A stretch of DNA of 64,000 nucleotides from Ignelater luminosus (GCA_011009095.1 VTPC01091044.1:20979-84978), one strand, 5' to 3'; positions 36,990-48,462 are shown, counted from the first letter of the stretch. Numbers and translations: made by a program. The notes: a model not told the origin generated them from the letters alone.

Positions 36990-38135
36990 AAATTTGCTCC
37001 AATATATGAACCTTACGTCTTCCTTCTACATTTGGAGATAAGCCACAGAAAACCCCAGGTGCAATAAAAACCGATTATCCGCCATCTCTATCTAGGCAAT
37101 CAGCAGTCTTTTTTATTAGTTTTGGCCATTTGAAGAGCTTGCAGTTATCTCCATATTAGCTTTGACTGAATTTAGAGCTTTTAAATTTGCTCGGTTATCT
37201 GGAGATGTATGTCTGTTTTCCTCTTGGATGAATACCTGGCAATTAAATCCGTGTATACCTGCAACAACTACTTCCGATTTGAATCCGTCAGATTGACAGT
37301 TCCTTACTGAAGCGTAGTCTAAAATAGTTTTCAAAATTGAATCTAAATGGCAGCTTATTCACAAGTTTGACCATTGCATTGATCTTATTAGTTTTTTCCT
37401 GAATATTCCTAAAGTGGGGATTTCAGTCAAGTCTTTGATTCAATGTAAGCCCTAAACTTATAGCTTTTTCAAAGATATTCAGTTGTTAACCATTTACTAT
37501 GAAAATTTTCATTCTTAACTTCTTTTTGTTAGGAAATAGTAAATGCAACAATTGTCTGGTTTTGATTAAGGTTAAGATTTTTCTTCAGTCAGTTTAAGGT
37601 TCTTTGAAAGGAATAGAGATGTTACGGTCAATGTAATAAATCTGGTCAATAACATAAATGACCGGTCGGTCTTTTCAATTTTAACAACCAACCTACTAGT
37701 CAAGATGTTACTGGTCAGATTAACGATGTTAATGTCCAAATTACGTCTTGACCACTAAGTCATTTGCATAGCTTTGGGGATTAAAACCCTTATTTGTTAG
37801 CTTTGTCAAAAGATCATCCACAAACAGAAACCACTGTAAGGGCGATTGTAGCCCTCTATGAAAGCAGCCTTTTATGGCTACGACGATTATGGCCTTTCTC
37901 CCTACTGTATCAGTGACGTATCTGCTTGTGTCCGTCAGTAAATGAGCACCGGGCTGTATTCTCGTCTATTACAGTATTTGTAATCTTGTCAACAACATTG
38001 TCTGGGGCCTTTTCCGTAAATTTACCAGTTTGATACGCAAATTGCCAGTTATGAAACGATTGATCTACAAAAATTTTACGTAAGTTAGACCACCTAGGAA
38101 CAATTTCAGTTCTGAATTTGTCAGACCACAAGAGC
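36990..38135 (-). pseudogene. Decayed non-LTR retrotransposon ORF2 (RT and RNase H)
   Basis: Read on the minus strand, the order of remains matches a Jockey-like ORF2. First comes an RT finger segment with AYQTGKFTEKA (about 38040). Then follows GCFHRGLQSPLQWFLFVDDL and YANDLVV (about 37870-37750), corresponding to the QGGVLSPLLW and YADDL boxes; the catalytic YADD is mutated to YAND. After this comes an RNase H segment with SDGFKSEVVVAGIHGF and a later LKALNSVKAN (37300-37120). Stops and frame changes separate the pieces, so it is long dead. Further C-terminal remains may extend to about 36.5 kb. Confidence 0.75.
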
Positions 38136-38717
38136 CATCAAGTGTGAATTGTCGTTTCCTAAAAGCAATAATTTCTATCTTGTATATTTTGAAATTCTTC
38201 ACGTTTGCAAAATCCCATTGATATACTTATTGCTCTAGAATGCAAGAAAGGCAACTTTACAGTTTATATCGTGCCACGGACGTGAATTAATATTTTCCAA
38301 TTTGCACGTTTCCAAAAGTCCTCAAAATGTTCTCCTGGTATTTTTGGACGTAGGACAAAATAGGAAAAAAAAAGGTTCTAGAAACACCATACATCACGAG
38401 AAAGAGCTCATTTGGCAAAAACTTTAAATCTACCAATATATCGTGTTTCTCATTGCAACTATTTTCTGTCGTAATAAATCAGGAGGAAGACTTGTGTTCG
38501 AAAATTCTGAAAGTAGTGTTTTTTTGTAAGACCATTTTGATTGTCTAACGAAACAATACATTTATATATCAAAATAGATGGAAATGGCTAAAAGGTTGTA
38601 AATTATGTAGAATCTATGGCTATTGGCTTTTTATTTTTGGTTTATTAGTTAGTACTCTTTTTTTAAATTTATCGATCTAACTACAAAAATTATTTATATT
38701 TTCTTCTTTGGTTACAG

Positions 38718-39165
38718 ATAAATCTGCAAACAATGTTCAAGTAGATATGCCGTTTTTCTATACCGAAGAAGGGAGGTATTTAGCATCTTGTAAGTTTCAA
38801 AATTAAAGTAAACTTATAAATGTCGTTAAAATAAATCATTTAACAACATTCAATTTTGCACTATGGACTTAATTTAGGTAAATATATTAGAGAAATATAC
38901 GCAGTAGCAGCCTTTTATAAGATATAAGATAAAATTACTAGAAGTTATTTACAGCTGGAAAAAGTATGCATTTGTACAGATAACAAAAGATTTGCTATCA
39001 CTCTATCAGTATTGAATTTACATTTTATTATTAAGAGAATTTACATGCAACACTTTATTGCATTGCACCTAAAGCTTAATTAATTTATTTAGAGATGGAT
39101 GGTTTGGCTCTAAAGTTAATCCAGATACTGTCGGATCCGATTCTCAGGTCAGGTATGGATACTGA
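38718..39165 (+). other. Two unassigned exon-like segments
   Basis: Segment A (38718-38789) has an excellent acceptor (TTCTTTGGTTACAG) and donor (GTAAGT). Its only open frame is phase 1 on both sides and reads KSANNVQVDMPFFYTEEGRY. Segment B (39095-39165) has an acceptor at TTTATTTAGAG. Joined to A it makes Tyr and reads GWFGSKVNPDTVGSDSQ, ending TGA five codons later. Together they look like the C-terminus of a protein with many aromatic residues. I do not recognise the family. They fit the phase of exons 26838 and 33950 of the upstream gene, so they could be an alternative ending, or they may belong to another gene. Confidence 0.4.
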
Positions 39166-41487
39166 CAAAAATTTTATATAGACTAGAGAAAACGCATCTA
39201 ACTATTCAGTTGGTAAAATTAGTTTTCAAAATTTCATTGAGACTTTAAAGTCTTATTGCAACATTCCTTTAACAAATACTAACGAAACCTTTCTTCAATT
39301 CTTGTTTATACAGGATGTTTCTGAAATGAACAGAAATATTCACGCAAAATTTTTTTAAGTAACACTAAGTTTATTTTTCTATAAAAATTTGTTTTTGGAG
39401 ATATCTAGTTCTGTTAGTCTCAAAATCTAGTGTGTACTTGCCATAGCTCTTGTATTTTAAGTAAAACATAATTCTGGGATATTTTGTATTTACAACTGCC
39501 TAGATTATCTCCACCAATGGCAAAGATTTTAGAACACACATCCCTTCCAAGTGTGCTTTTGTCCTTTTCAGAGACGGCCTGTATACTATTAACAATTACT
39601 TTGCTAGCAATAATTGTGCAAGCAGCATTTATTATTGCTGTTTTTCTCATAATGCTTGATTCATTTTTATATCGTTCAGCTTTTATTGTTGTGTTTTCGG
39701 TACTACTTTTTCAAATGTCTCAGCTTAATGTAACTGTAGTTTTGCATCTTTATGCTTCGTGTGCCACAACGTCTTTAAGCAAAAACATAAAGATAGCTTA
39801 TCATGATGAGTAGTACAAATAGGTTATTACAACCCAAGCAAAATGGCAAAAGTACAGTATGATCTTCGACAAGAAATGCTCAAATAAGGAAATTCCCACT
39901 TTTGGAAATTACATAGTATGTACGTATACAGAGTTGCAGTGCTGTTTGAATAACCTCATGCTTTGGTGACGCTTTTTGCCTACAAATGGTCAAAATGTCT
40001 TGGGGAAGAAATGAAATAAACTAATTTTGATCAGCGACATCTGTTTCTGAAGAGTATCTATTTATGTTTAAACATGTGGATGCTTCCACATTGTCAAAAT
40101 TTGGGAAGATCGGTTAGCACTGCATGAACGTAGTCAAAATAGCGATCCCCAACTTGAGCATTCCTTGAAGGATAAAGGAATACTGCAGGCACCTTTGGAA
40201 AGTATATACACTATAGGTATGAAAAATACACGAAAACATTCATTCCATGACCAAGCATAATTATAAATAAAGCATAAAATATATATAGAACAAGAGCTTT
40301 TTGTTAATCTTGAGCAATTTTTATGTTTAGTTAAAATTTATTTTTTGACACAATGTATGAATGGACGTTTTTGCACTATTTAATATCATCATAACCGCTT
40401 CTGATGTTCTCACGAAATACTACTACCACAGGTAGGTAGGTACTCCTTAACATCTTAGAATCACCTTGAGTGTTTTATTTTGCTTTTTGGGCACAACAGA
40501 TTGGTTAATGCATTGTATTAGATGGATAAACAGACAATCTCATACATTATTATCAATGCTACCCTATAGTGAAAATATTGGTATTGTTTGTATTAAGGGC
40601 ATACGACCCCGTAGATTAGATTCGAGTGCTGGGTACTTCCTTCCTGACTCCAAACTCATTACTTTATGGATCATTAGGAAGAATTATGATGACTGTTTGC
40701 TGGAATGATCAAAACAATATTGCATGTCTTCATTTTATCTTCAACTTAGCTTTGAAATATCTAGCACGAAAACGTTAACATCTTTTCAGCTAAATTGGAA
40801 TGCAGCAAAAAAAAGAACTTGGAAAGAACCTCATTTTTGCTACTTAGTCTGCAACTACCATCTTTACCAATAGAAATAGCAATTGAAATACTTCTTTTAA
40901 GAGACTATGGCCTGTCAACAAAAAACAATTTGTAATACCTATTGTGCAAGTATTGATCTTTTATGTGCTTTCGATTAGTATTTACACAGACTCACTAAAA
41001 TATGGAAGGAATAGTGAATCTCATCTTACCTGATTTTATTGACAAACAGTAGTCTGTTCTAATAATCAGGGAAATTGTGGATATTAGCAAGCAATTTGCT
41101 GATGAGCATTATTTGCCATCATAAACCAAATACTACTATGTGAATGCTCAAGCCTTTGCAAGCATTATTTGGGTATCTAAAAAACTCAATTCATAACATA
41201 ATCTTAAGGAACACTAATATCTATTGGAAAATATTTGGCAAAAAAGTATGTTCCGGCTTCCGTGGGACACACGATGTAATAGAAATAAATTCATAATTGG
41301 TTTGAATTATGACAGAATAAAGCATCAATTTTTGTAATTTCTGTAATGACACTCATTTATAGGAATAAAATAAATAAGTCAGTTCATGAATGGAAATTAA
41401 AAAAAGCTTAATCATAAAATTATACAAAATAAATTGCTAAAGTTTATCTTGACCATGCTTATTATCATTTCTTAAATTTTCTTCATT
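39166..41487. other. Non-coding region
   Basis: No gene found. TACAGGATGTTTC at about 39312 resembles the terminus of a short inverted-repeat element. The plus-strand frame near 39.5-39.8 kb is hydrophobic but has no supporting splice or family evidence. Confidence 0.5.
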
Positions 41488-42866
41488 ATGGTTAAGCATA
41501 AAAGTTTTCAAAATTTAAAACAAAATCTTGTTACAGCTTTGGGTGATCCACTGATCAAAGGTTTAACAGAAGTAGCCAACAAACGTCCAGATGATCCTAT
41601 TGCCTACCTTGCTACCTATTTGTATAATTTTGCTAACAATAACAAATCCAGGGTAAAAACTCAGGTAAATTACTGTTTACTGCTTTAAGCAAAAAATTAA
41701 CAGTTTATATTTCAGGAGACTCAACAAGTAATAACGGGGCCACCTCAAGACATTGATAATAACAATGCTGTACCAACTACAATTGATGTTGTTACATTAG
41801 ATCCTGAAGAAGATAACTCATCAGAAGAAGAAACAGCTTTCAGCGGCACAAGCAGGGTAAAAATGATTTTTCCAAAGCTTTGACAATTTCAACCAAATTT
41901 TTTTCCCGTAGGATGAGCACGGTCAAAGTATGTTGCATTTTGCTGCAGCTCGTTCTCATGGAAGAAATGCCTTATTCCAATTACTAGAAGAAACCAACAT
42001 TAATATAGGATACAGGGATGAATTATACCGCACAGCAAGAGATATCAGTATTCAAGCTAACATTCCTGAAAATACAAACGAAATCGATAGATATGTAATG
42101 CATATTGCTTGTAAAGGTAAATTTGAGGTTATATGAAAATATTGCACTAATCAAGTTTTTCTTTAATTAGGAGATACCGATAAATTAGTAGAACTTCTCT
42201 TGAATGGATATGACCACATAACTGATATTGTAGATGAAGATGATGTACCCATAATTGAAGCAGTTTCTTCAAAAGAACAAAATGATACTGTAGCATTCTT
42301 ACAATCTATTCTTACTTTTGAAGTATGTTGCATACATAGTAAACAAGTTTTATTTGTTTATTTATTGACATTTTCCTTACAGGAAAAACGAGAACGAGTG
42401 CACCATGCGATTAGACAGGGAGCTGTAAATGAAGTAACACAACTATTAGCCGATGAAAAGGAAACTGGTAGTGGGAAATTATTAGCAATTGGAAGAAATA
42501 GTTATGGTCGATGCACTCTTCATATAGCTGTTTTATGTCAGCAAGAAGAAATAGTTGATTTCTTAGTAAATACATTTCCTGAAACTCTGCATGTTGGAGA
42601 TAATGTAAGAATTTATTGTAGTGTATTATTATTATTATTATTATAAAATTCCTTGTTGATCTTGTCTTCTATATTTTTTGTATTAGCTGGAACGTACAGC
42701 ATTACATTATGCCATGGGTGTGGAAAAAATGGAATCAATAAGTAAACTATTAATTAAGGCTGGTGCTAAAAGAGTAGCAAAGGATCTTAAGGGACGTCAA
42801 CCTACATACTACTTCATGAACAAATCCGACATACTAAGACTCCAAGAAGAAGAGGAAACTTTTTAA
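41488..42866 (+). CDS. Dpy-30 motif plus ankyrin-repeat protein
   Basis: Seven exons: 41488-41664, 41716-41856, 41912-42116, 42171-42322, 42383-42604, 42687-42866 by coordinates with short introns of 50-80 bases (the model as listed has six splice-joined blocks). All junctions are GT..AG and in frame, giving 358 residues. The ATG at 41488 is preceded by an in-frame TAA. Residues about 13-45 (LGDPLIKGLTEVANKRPDDP, then IAYLATYLYNF) match the Dpy-30/RIIa-like dimerisation motif. Residues 60-106 are a Ser/Glu-rich linker. Ankyrin repeats follow (GQSMLHFAAARSHG; CTLHIAVL; RTALHYAMG), ending QPTYYFMNKSDI and an acidic tail. Dpy-30 motifs dock to A-kinase-anchor-type helices or Ash2-like partners and occur in flagellar proteins, so a ciliary or sperm scaffold is plausible. 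It is the paralogue of the upstream ankyrin/guanido-kinase gene. Confidence 0.88.
42624..42645. repeat. (TTA)n microsatellite in an intron
   Basis: About seven TTA/ATT units lie in the last intron (42605-42686) of the Dpy-30/ankyrin gene, just after its donor. Confidence 0.85.
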
Positions 42867-42954
42867 TTAGTGGTTACCACACGTTTTACACCATTATTAT
42901 ACTGAGTGGATATTTTTCACCTTTTTCAGTATTTTGCAAAAGTCTGTTGTTTAG

Positions 42955-42960
42955 AATAAA
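42955..42960 (+). promoter_or_regulatory. Polyadenylation signal AATAAA
   Basis: AATAAA lies 88 bases after the stop of the Dpy-30/ankyrin gene and is its likely 3'-end signal. Confidence 0.6.
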
Positions 42961-42966
42961 TTAATA

Positions 42967-43949
42967 CAGTTTTAGTTACCACCATTTGCTTCGTAGTTTT
43001 TATTTATGGCATATTGTTATTAACTATTATTAAATTGGTGTATTAGCATATTTGTCTAAGCACTGAATTATAACTGATTATTAATTGTTATTATTATTAT
43101 TATCATTATTATTATTATTATTATGGAATTAAAGAAAGTATTTATTAATTATTTTTGTTTCATTGAGTTAAGAAAACAAGGCTCTAATCAAATTTATTTG
43201 CTACCATTCACAATTAAATTCAAATTCAATTGTCATCAAATAGTTTCCGGCGAATCTTTGCATACAAGCAGAAAGGCACTTTTTTCTTGCGGTCTTTTTC
43301 CTACTACTTCCAAATTTCCAATGATAATTTCACTCACTTAATTCAACCCTGCATTCCTTCTAGAATATTTTATGTAATTTATGCTTTTTAGAATAATGTT
43401 TCGGAAAGCAAGTCTTCAAGAAAATCTAGACATAGATCTCATCTGCTTAATTTTCTACTCTAAAGTGTAATATAGTAAGTGCCCTAGTATCTTCTTGTAC
43501 TCACAAATCTGTCTCAAACCGTCGTGGAGAGCTGAGGTGTACAAGCCGTACAGCGATGAGTTTTGTGTGTTTCGTGTTATGTGTGCAAAGTTTGGATATC
43601 ATGTTCTAAGGTAAAAATACTTTTTCCGACATTCCAAGTTGATTGCTATGCAAATGTCTGGTCTACAGTTTTCCTGTTCAATTGTCAAGTTTGACATTTT
43701 GTTTTGTATTTTAGAAGCAAATTAAGTTTACATTAGCACTTAAAAGTTGTAACAATCAATAAACGTGAACAAATGCACGATAGTGATAAACAGTAAATTA
43801 GCCTTACCATAAGATAACAATTTACACAAATACTTACGTAATTAACGAAACAATTGATATGCCTTAACCTTCTTTCTACTTTAATTACGTTATCAAAGGT
43901 TTTTATAGCTTCACTGTTAAACGAGTTGTATTAAACAAAACAGTCAAAT
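42967..43949. other. Intergenic region
   Basis: Contains a TTA-rich microsatellite (43088-43124) and no supportable exon. A slightly CpG-richer patch at 43520-43570 might be a 5' non-coding exon or promoter of the downstream TIL-domain gene; this is only a guess. Confidence 0.4.
43088..43124. repeat. (TTA)n microsatellite
   Basis: A 37-base run of TTA units with one interruption (TCA), in the spacer downstream of the Dpy-30/ankyrin gene. Confidence 0.9.
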
Positions 43950-44339
43950 ATGAGAATTAGTTTTACAAGGTTGCTACCGCTAATTCTGCTTATTAGCTCT
44001 TCTTTATTAAAAAGTAATTCCAATACGATTTAAAAAAATTAATCAGTAAATTATCTGATTAATATCTATTTTGTAGGACCATGTCCAAAATATGAGATAA
44101 TCAAAGCGTGCCCTGGATGCCCTGCAACTTGTCAAAGAAGAAAACCGGCAGTATGTCTGATACCATGTACGTTTCAATGTGCCTGTAGGGATTCTTATAT
44201 ACGAGATGAAGAATCAGGAAAATGCGTTAAAGTTTGTCCCCAGAAATTAACTACAGAGATAGTTATTTTGACTCCAAGTCATGATGACAATCCTAAAAAT
44301 GGTACTCTTCATCAAATTAAAAATCTACATCTGCACTGA
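43950..44339 (+). CDS. Secreted TIL-domain cysteine-rich protein
   Basis: Two exons, 43950-44013 and 44077-44339, joined in phase 1 (A+GA makes Arg), give 108 residues. Residues 1-20 are a clear signal peptide (MRISFTRLLPLILLISSS). The mature part holds one trypsin-inhibitor-like domain with ten cysteines: CPKYEIIKACPGCPATC, then VCLIPCTFQCACRDSYI and DEESGKCVKVCP. This spacing, with the late GKCV motif, is typical of TIL inhibitors, which block serine proteases in haemolymph, venom or reproductive tissues. The likely P1 region lies between the fourth and sixth cysteines, but I would not assign a target. A short polar C-terminal tail carries one N-glycosylation site (NGT). AATAAA follows at 44365. 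This gene was missed by simple ORF length because of its intron. Confidence 0.85.
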
Positions 44340-44364
44340 ATTAAGAATGTCTTGAAAATATTTA

Positions 44365-44370
44365 AATAAA
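44365..44370 (+). promoter_or_regulatory. Polyadenylation signal AATAAA
   Basis: Located 26 bases downstream of the TIL-domain stop codon. Confidence 0.5.
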
Positions 44371-45765
44371 TTGTTTTGAAGTTGTACCTAACTTTTTCAA
44401 AGTCAAATACTTATGTACTGTCATAAGTTTCCATAAAAACAATCACTCGAAAAGATAACATACATAAATGAGTGACCAATTCATGACCAAAACAAACTGC
44501 CGTCAGTAGAATCGGTAACCTAACTGGAACATATAGTTCTGATACACGTTGTAAGCAGTCTCATTGTTTTGACTACAAGATGTTTTCTCTATCAAAGCTT
44601 TCCAAAATCTTCTTATTATTTTTTTTATAGTTCTGTATAGTCTTTTAGTGGAAGATCGCTTTATGTATTTGTGGCAGGCTATAAATTACTGTAATACGAA
44701 GAATATTTCTTGATTAAAATTGTTTGAATGACCATTCTGTAGGAAGTTACCAACGTTTAGCAATTCTAGGATCTTACGATCGGAAGCTTTCGTATCCATA
44801 ATCACCGTTTCGTTGTTTGTGTCTGTTGAAACTTTTTGAGTCTTATTTGAAAAATACTTAAATGACCACATTAATTCATTTATATCATAATTTACTAGCT
44901 TGATAACTCTCCATAAATAAAATAAATAACTATTGTTAAAGCCAAATATCGGTAGTCAAGACTTAGTCTGTTAAATCTTTCTCAAGGTCATTTTCAAACA
45001 ATTTTTGCTCAATTAATTTAAAATAATTGCCATTCAGAAAAACAAAAAGCGCAATAAAGGGCAAAATATAAAAATTGTGGTAGGCTTTGGAAAATTTGCA
45101 TACGGGTAGAAAATTGCAATGGAAACATTTTTGTCTCATGACTTTTTCCAAAATTCGGTCAAATAAGTCCATTTTTTAGACAATTTTTCTAAAAATGTCA
45201 AATTGGACAGGTAAATGGAAACCACATAATTACTTTTGATTAGGTCATTTTGGATTCTGGAGCAAGCAAAACCTGATGCCGAAAACAAAATTTCCATAAG
45301 TCATTGAATGAAGATTTTTCTCATATGGTGCAGACTTTTTGGCGGACACTGTATATTAGAGTGCCCCTTATTTTTTGATTTCAGCTTTTTTAACGCATAC
45401 TCTCTTATTGTTTTGTCTAACAATGTCTAAACACTCGAAAATCAAATTTCGTTACGTTTGGTGTAGGTTAACTTGTGCCAAGTTGCATTGAAACATGTAA
45501 GTACTTGGATACTTAGAAACGCGCGTTCTTACGCGTCCATACCTCGAAGTTATTGGTTGTTTTTAGTTAGAAAAACTATATGCTTAGTAGGGGGGATGTA
45601 AGTCATCAAATGGCGGGGCCCAAACTAGTTCTGGCAGTTTTATTTTATAATATTCGTGAAGTTAAATTAACTGTCATATTCCTCAGTGTATTATATTTTG
45701 AGAAAAGGCAAGACTACCTGCAAAATATTTACCTAATTGTGCAAAAAAGCTAGATCAGTAAAAAG
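44371..45765. other. Non-coding region
   Basis: No gene found. The stretch near 45330-45360 (GGCGGACACTGTATA) resembles the terminus of a Tc1-like element, without a partner that I could locate. Confidence 0.45.
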
Positions 45766-47222
45766 ATGCAAAGAAAACAAGATGTATTTGAGCGTTGTAG
45801 AGAAAGGTTTTCAAGTAACTTGGATAATCTATTTGACATTGCACACGCCGATGCACTTCAGTTAATGAAAATAAAAAACGACAGGATCTTTTTGCAGCAT
45901 CAGAAAATACCAGGCCGATGCGGTAGCTTAGTTGGAGTGGATATAAAACTCGTTGAAAGAGAGGAATCCGTTAGACAAAGAACTATAAAAGAAGAAAATC
46001 GTCAAATCTCTCTTTACGGTATCAACTTCTTCAACAGCGTATGATATTACAAACTACCTGATCCATCTTTCATTTTAGCTAATAATATTGAAACTTCACA
46101 AGAACACTTGTCAACTTTGATTGAGAGCACGCAATCTGAGACTTCTGCGAAATGATAGTGAACGGGGATTTTGATACTCCGCGATTAGTAGTAGTAGAAT
46201 AGTATAAAAGACTGTCTTCATTCTTCAAGCTACAGTTGAAACACTTGGACATAATATTCAAGGTTTTACTTTTCAAATAGTTCAAAGGAAATTGGGAAAA
46301 CATGTCAATAAGATACAAAATTACAAACGAACCGTGGAAGCTCACTTAAACTATGGCAAAAATGACACATTGAGTTCTATCGAGTAAAACTAATAGAAAA
46401 TATGGTAACAGACGACTATCGAAAGTTATTAGACCTCTCCACCATATTCTTAGGTGGAAATTTTGACCAACTCAACTGAAAAGCAGACCTCCAGGTGTCA
46501 TGTAACCAAGCTCGTATGATGATATCTGAAGATATCGCTACTCGGCTTTCTGTTCAGACAACCGAGAAAGACGGCATTGCTAGTCGTGAGCTTATTTATT
46601 GTAACATTCTGTATTAAGCCATGGCTTCAATGAGTTTCAGCAGTAAAAGCACCTTACCAAGATTTGTGCTTTTTAAAGTTGATGAAGGTTTATGAAAACG
46701 TGGACATTTCAAAAGCAGCTTTGCAGAAGCTTTGCCAGCATCTACGGAATTTAAATGACGAAGTAGCTGTCTTGTCACTGTTTGACGATGAAGTTCACCA
46801 AGAAACAAAACAACAACAAAAATATATCGACTCTTTGAAAACGATGCATCTCATCGAAGGAAGAACTTTGCAGTTATTGTATGGTAAGTTGTTGTTGTTG
46901 GTAAGATTTTGTCTTATTTCAGAGAAAAACAGTGAAGATTTTATATCAATTAAGAGCAAGGATATATTCTTTCGTCCCAAGATTGATGATAGTTTTCTCC
47001 AAAAGGGTCTTCCTTCATGGGGGACCACTGCCTCATTTTTTGTATTGTCCCTTAAATCAGTAAACGATACAGCTGAAAGAGCTGTAAAATTAAAGCAAGA
47101 CTTTCATAGTCTGATTACTGCGGAAGAGAAACAAAAATAATTTTTGTTACGTTGCGTACAAGAACACAGAAAGTTGTACCCTGACTGCAAGAAAGAAACT
47201 TTAAAAAGAAAATATTCCAATT
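45766..47222 (+). pseudogene. Degraded copy of an arthropod multicopy RNase-H-like family
   Basis: Three blocks lie in the correct order. 45766-46037 encodes LDNLFDIAHADALQLMKIKN and PGRCGSLVGVD. About 46200-46390 contains LQATVETLGHNI in another frame. 46664-47140 encodes NLNDEVAVLSLFDDEVHQET and later VNDTAERAVKLKQDFHSLIT, and continues past a premature TAA (47138-47140) with FLLRCVQEHRKLYPDC. I recognise these motifs from a large family of uncharacterised arthropod and cnidarian proteins that are often present in many copies per genome. In it, the middle third contains RNase-H-like sequence and the end reads like VNDxAERxVxLxxxF. Here the middle third is short and full of stops, so this copy is dead. 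A possible intron (46038-46078) with a good acceptor suggests it was once a spliced gene rather than a processed copy. Whether the family is a transposon or host gene is unknown to me. Confidence 0.6.
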
Positions 47223-47539
47223 AATTATTATTATTAGCGTATTGAGATATTATTTTTTTAAGCTCCTTATTTGTTACTTTACCTAATTTAAATAATAAGT
47301 AATGGACGATTTCAATAAATTCTTGCCTTTTCCCCCAAGATGTGCATTCATAGCTTGATGACTTCATTCTGGTTGTCATATAGTAATCCCGACATCGAGT
47401 CGGCACGAGTTAACGGTATCCTAGGGGAATAATATTTCATAACTCAGTGTTTAGGCACAAATGGAAAAGATTTAGGGGGTATGCGTATCTGATTTTGTAG
47501 AAAAACTTTTGTCTCATATAAGGGACAGCCTACTATACC
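47223..47539. other. Non-coding spacer
   Basis: Short AT-rich spacer between the degraded gene copy and the Tc1-type MITE. Nothing recognisable. Confidence 0.5.
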
Positions 47540-47541
47540 TA

Positions 47542-47988
47542 CAGTGTGTAAAAAAAATAATGTACAAATTCATTTATGGCGTTATTTTTAATTTTTCGGA
47601 AGAATGTTCGAACACGTCGATTTTATTTATTTGTCAGCAATATTTTAAGCTTAAGATTTTTGTTCCAAATCTCAAGATGGCGTGAGGACGCCATTTTCTA
47701 AAAAAATTTAAATACAAAGGATACTTGTGTAATAGCTCATTTGGAAGCTCTCATTGATATAGGTTTAATGTCCAAGTTTCAGGAAATTTCAACTCCTCCA
47801 AAACAAAATGGCAACCTGTCAAAGTTATTGTTTCTTTGATTATCTTATTAATTCGTGCTATCTTGAAATTCGAAACAAAACTTTTTTTGCTTAAAATATT
47901 GAAATAAAACCGACGTGTTCCAGCATTCTTCCAAAAAATTAAAAATAACGCCAAAAATGAATTTGTGTCTTACTTTTTTTACACACTG
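47542..47988. mobile_element. Tc1-type MITE with long inverted repeats
   Basis: A 447-base element whose arms pair over more than 120 bases with scattered mismatches. Both ends start CAGTGTGTAAAAAAA, and the arms share GGCGTTATTTTTAATTTTT and AACACGTCG. TA flanks both sides (47540-47541 and 47989-47990). CAGTG termini with TA duplication are characteristic of Tc1-like elements. No transposase remains, so it is non-autonomous. Transcripts across it would fold into a long hairpin. Confidence 0.82.
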
Positions 47989-48462
47989 TATACTTATGCA
48001 TAGAATATTAGAAGTCTTCAAAACAATAAAAAGAGATTCAGGTCTGTATTAAGAAGATAAGTTAATGATGATTATAAATTGAGGGAATGTGTCACGTCAC
48101 AGAAGAGCAAAAATTGAACTAACAGTGTGTAATCTGTTTTGCACTATCTTGACAAATGAACAAGTAAATAACCAAGGTTAGCTGAAATTTCTTTTCAGAT
48201 TATCAATCAGCATCAGATTCAGCAACTTTGTCCCAATCTAACCGACTTCGGATATATCTCTGATGGTTTCAGAGATGTTCTTGAGACTTGAACTTGTAAT
48301 TCTCTGTACAGTCAACTCACAAAGTAATGTTGCAGAATATTTTTTATTTTGGTATTTTATATCTGAATTAATAGCGATTAGCAATACCAATCGCCCCCAG
48401 GGACATTATATTTTAGTTTCTTTTCAATGGTTCTCTTCTTATTCAGGTATTGTCTAAAAATA

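Noticed and set aside
39484-39813. Hydrophobic 109-codon frame as a membrane protein
   Set aside because: TTT/ATT-rich DNA yields hydrophobic frames by composition; no family pattern or flanking splice sites support it.
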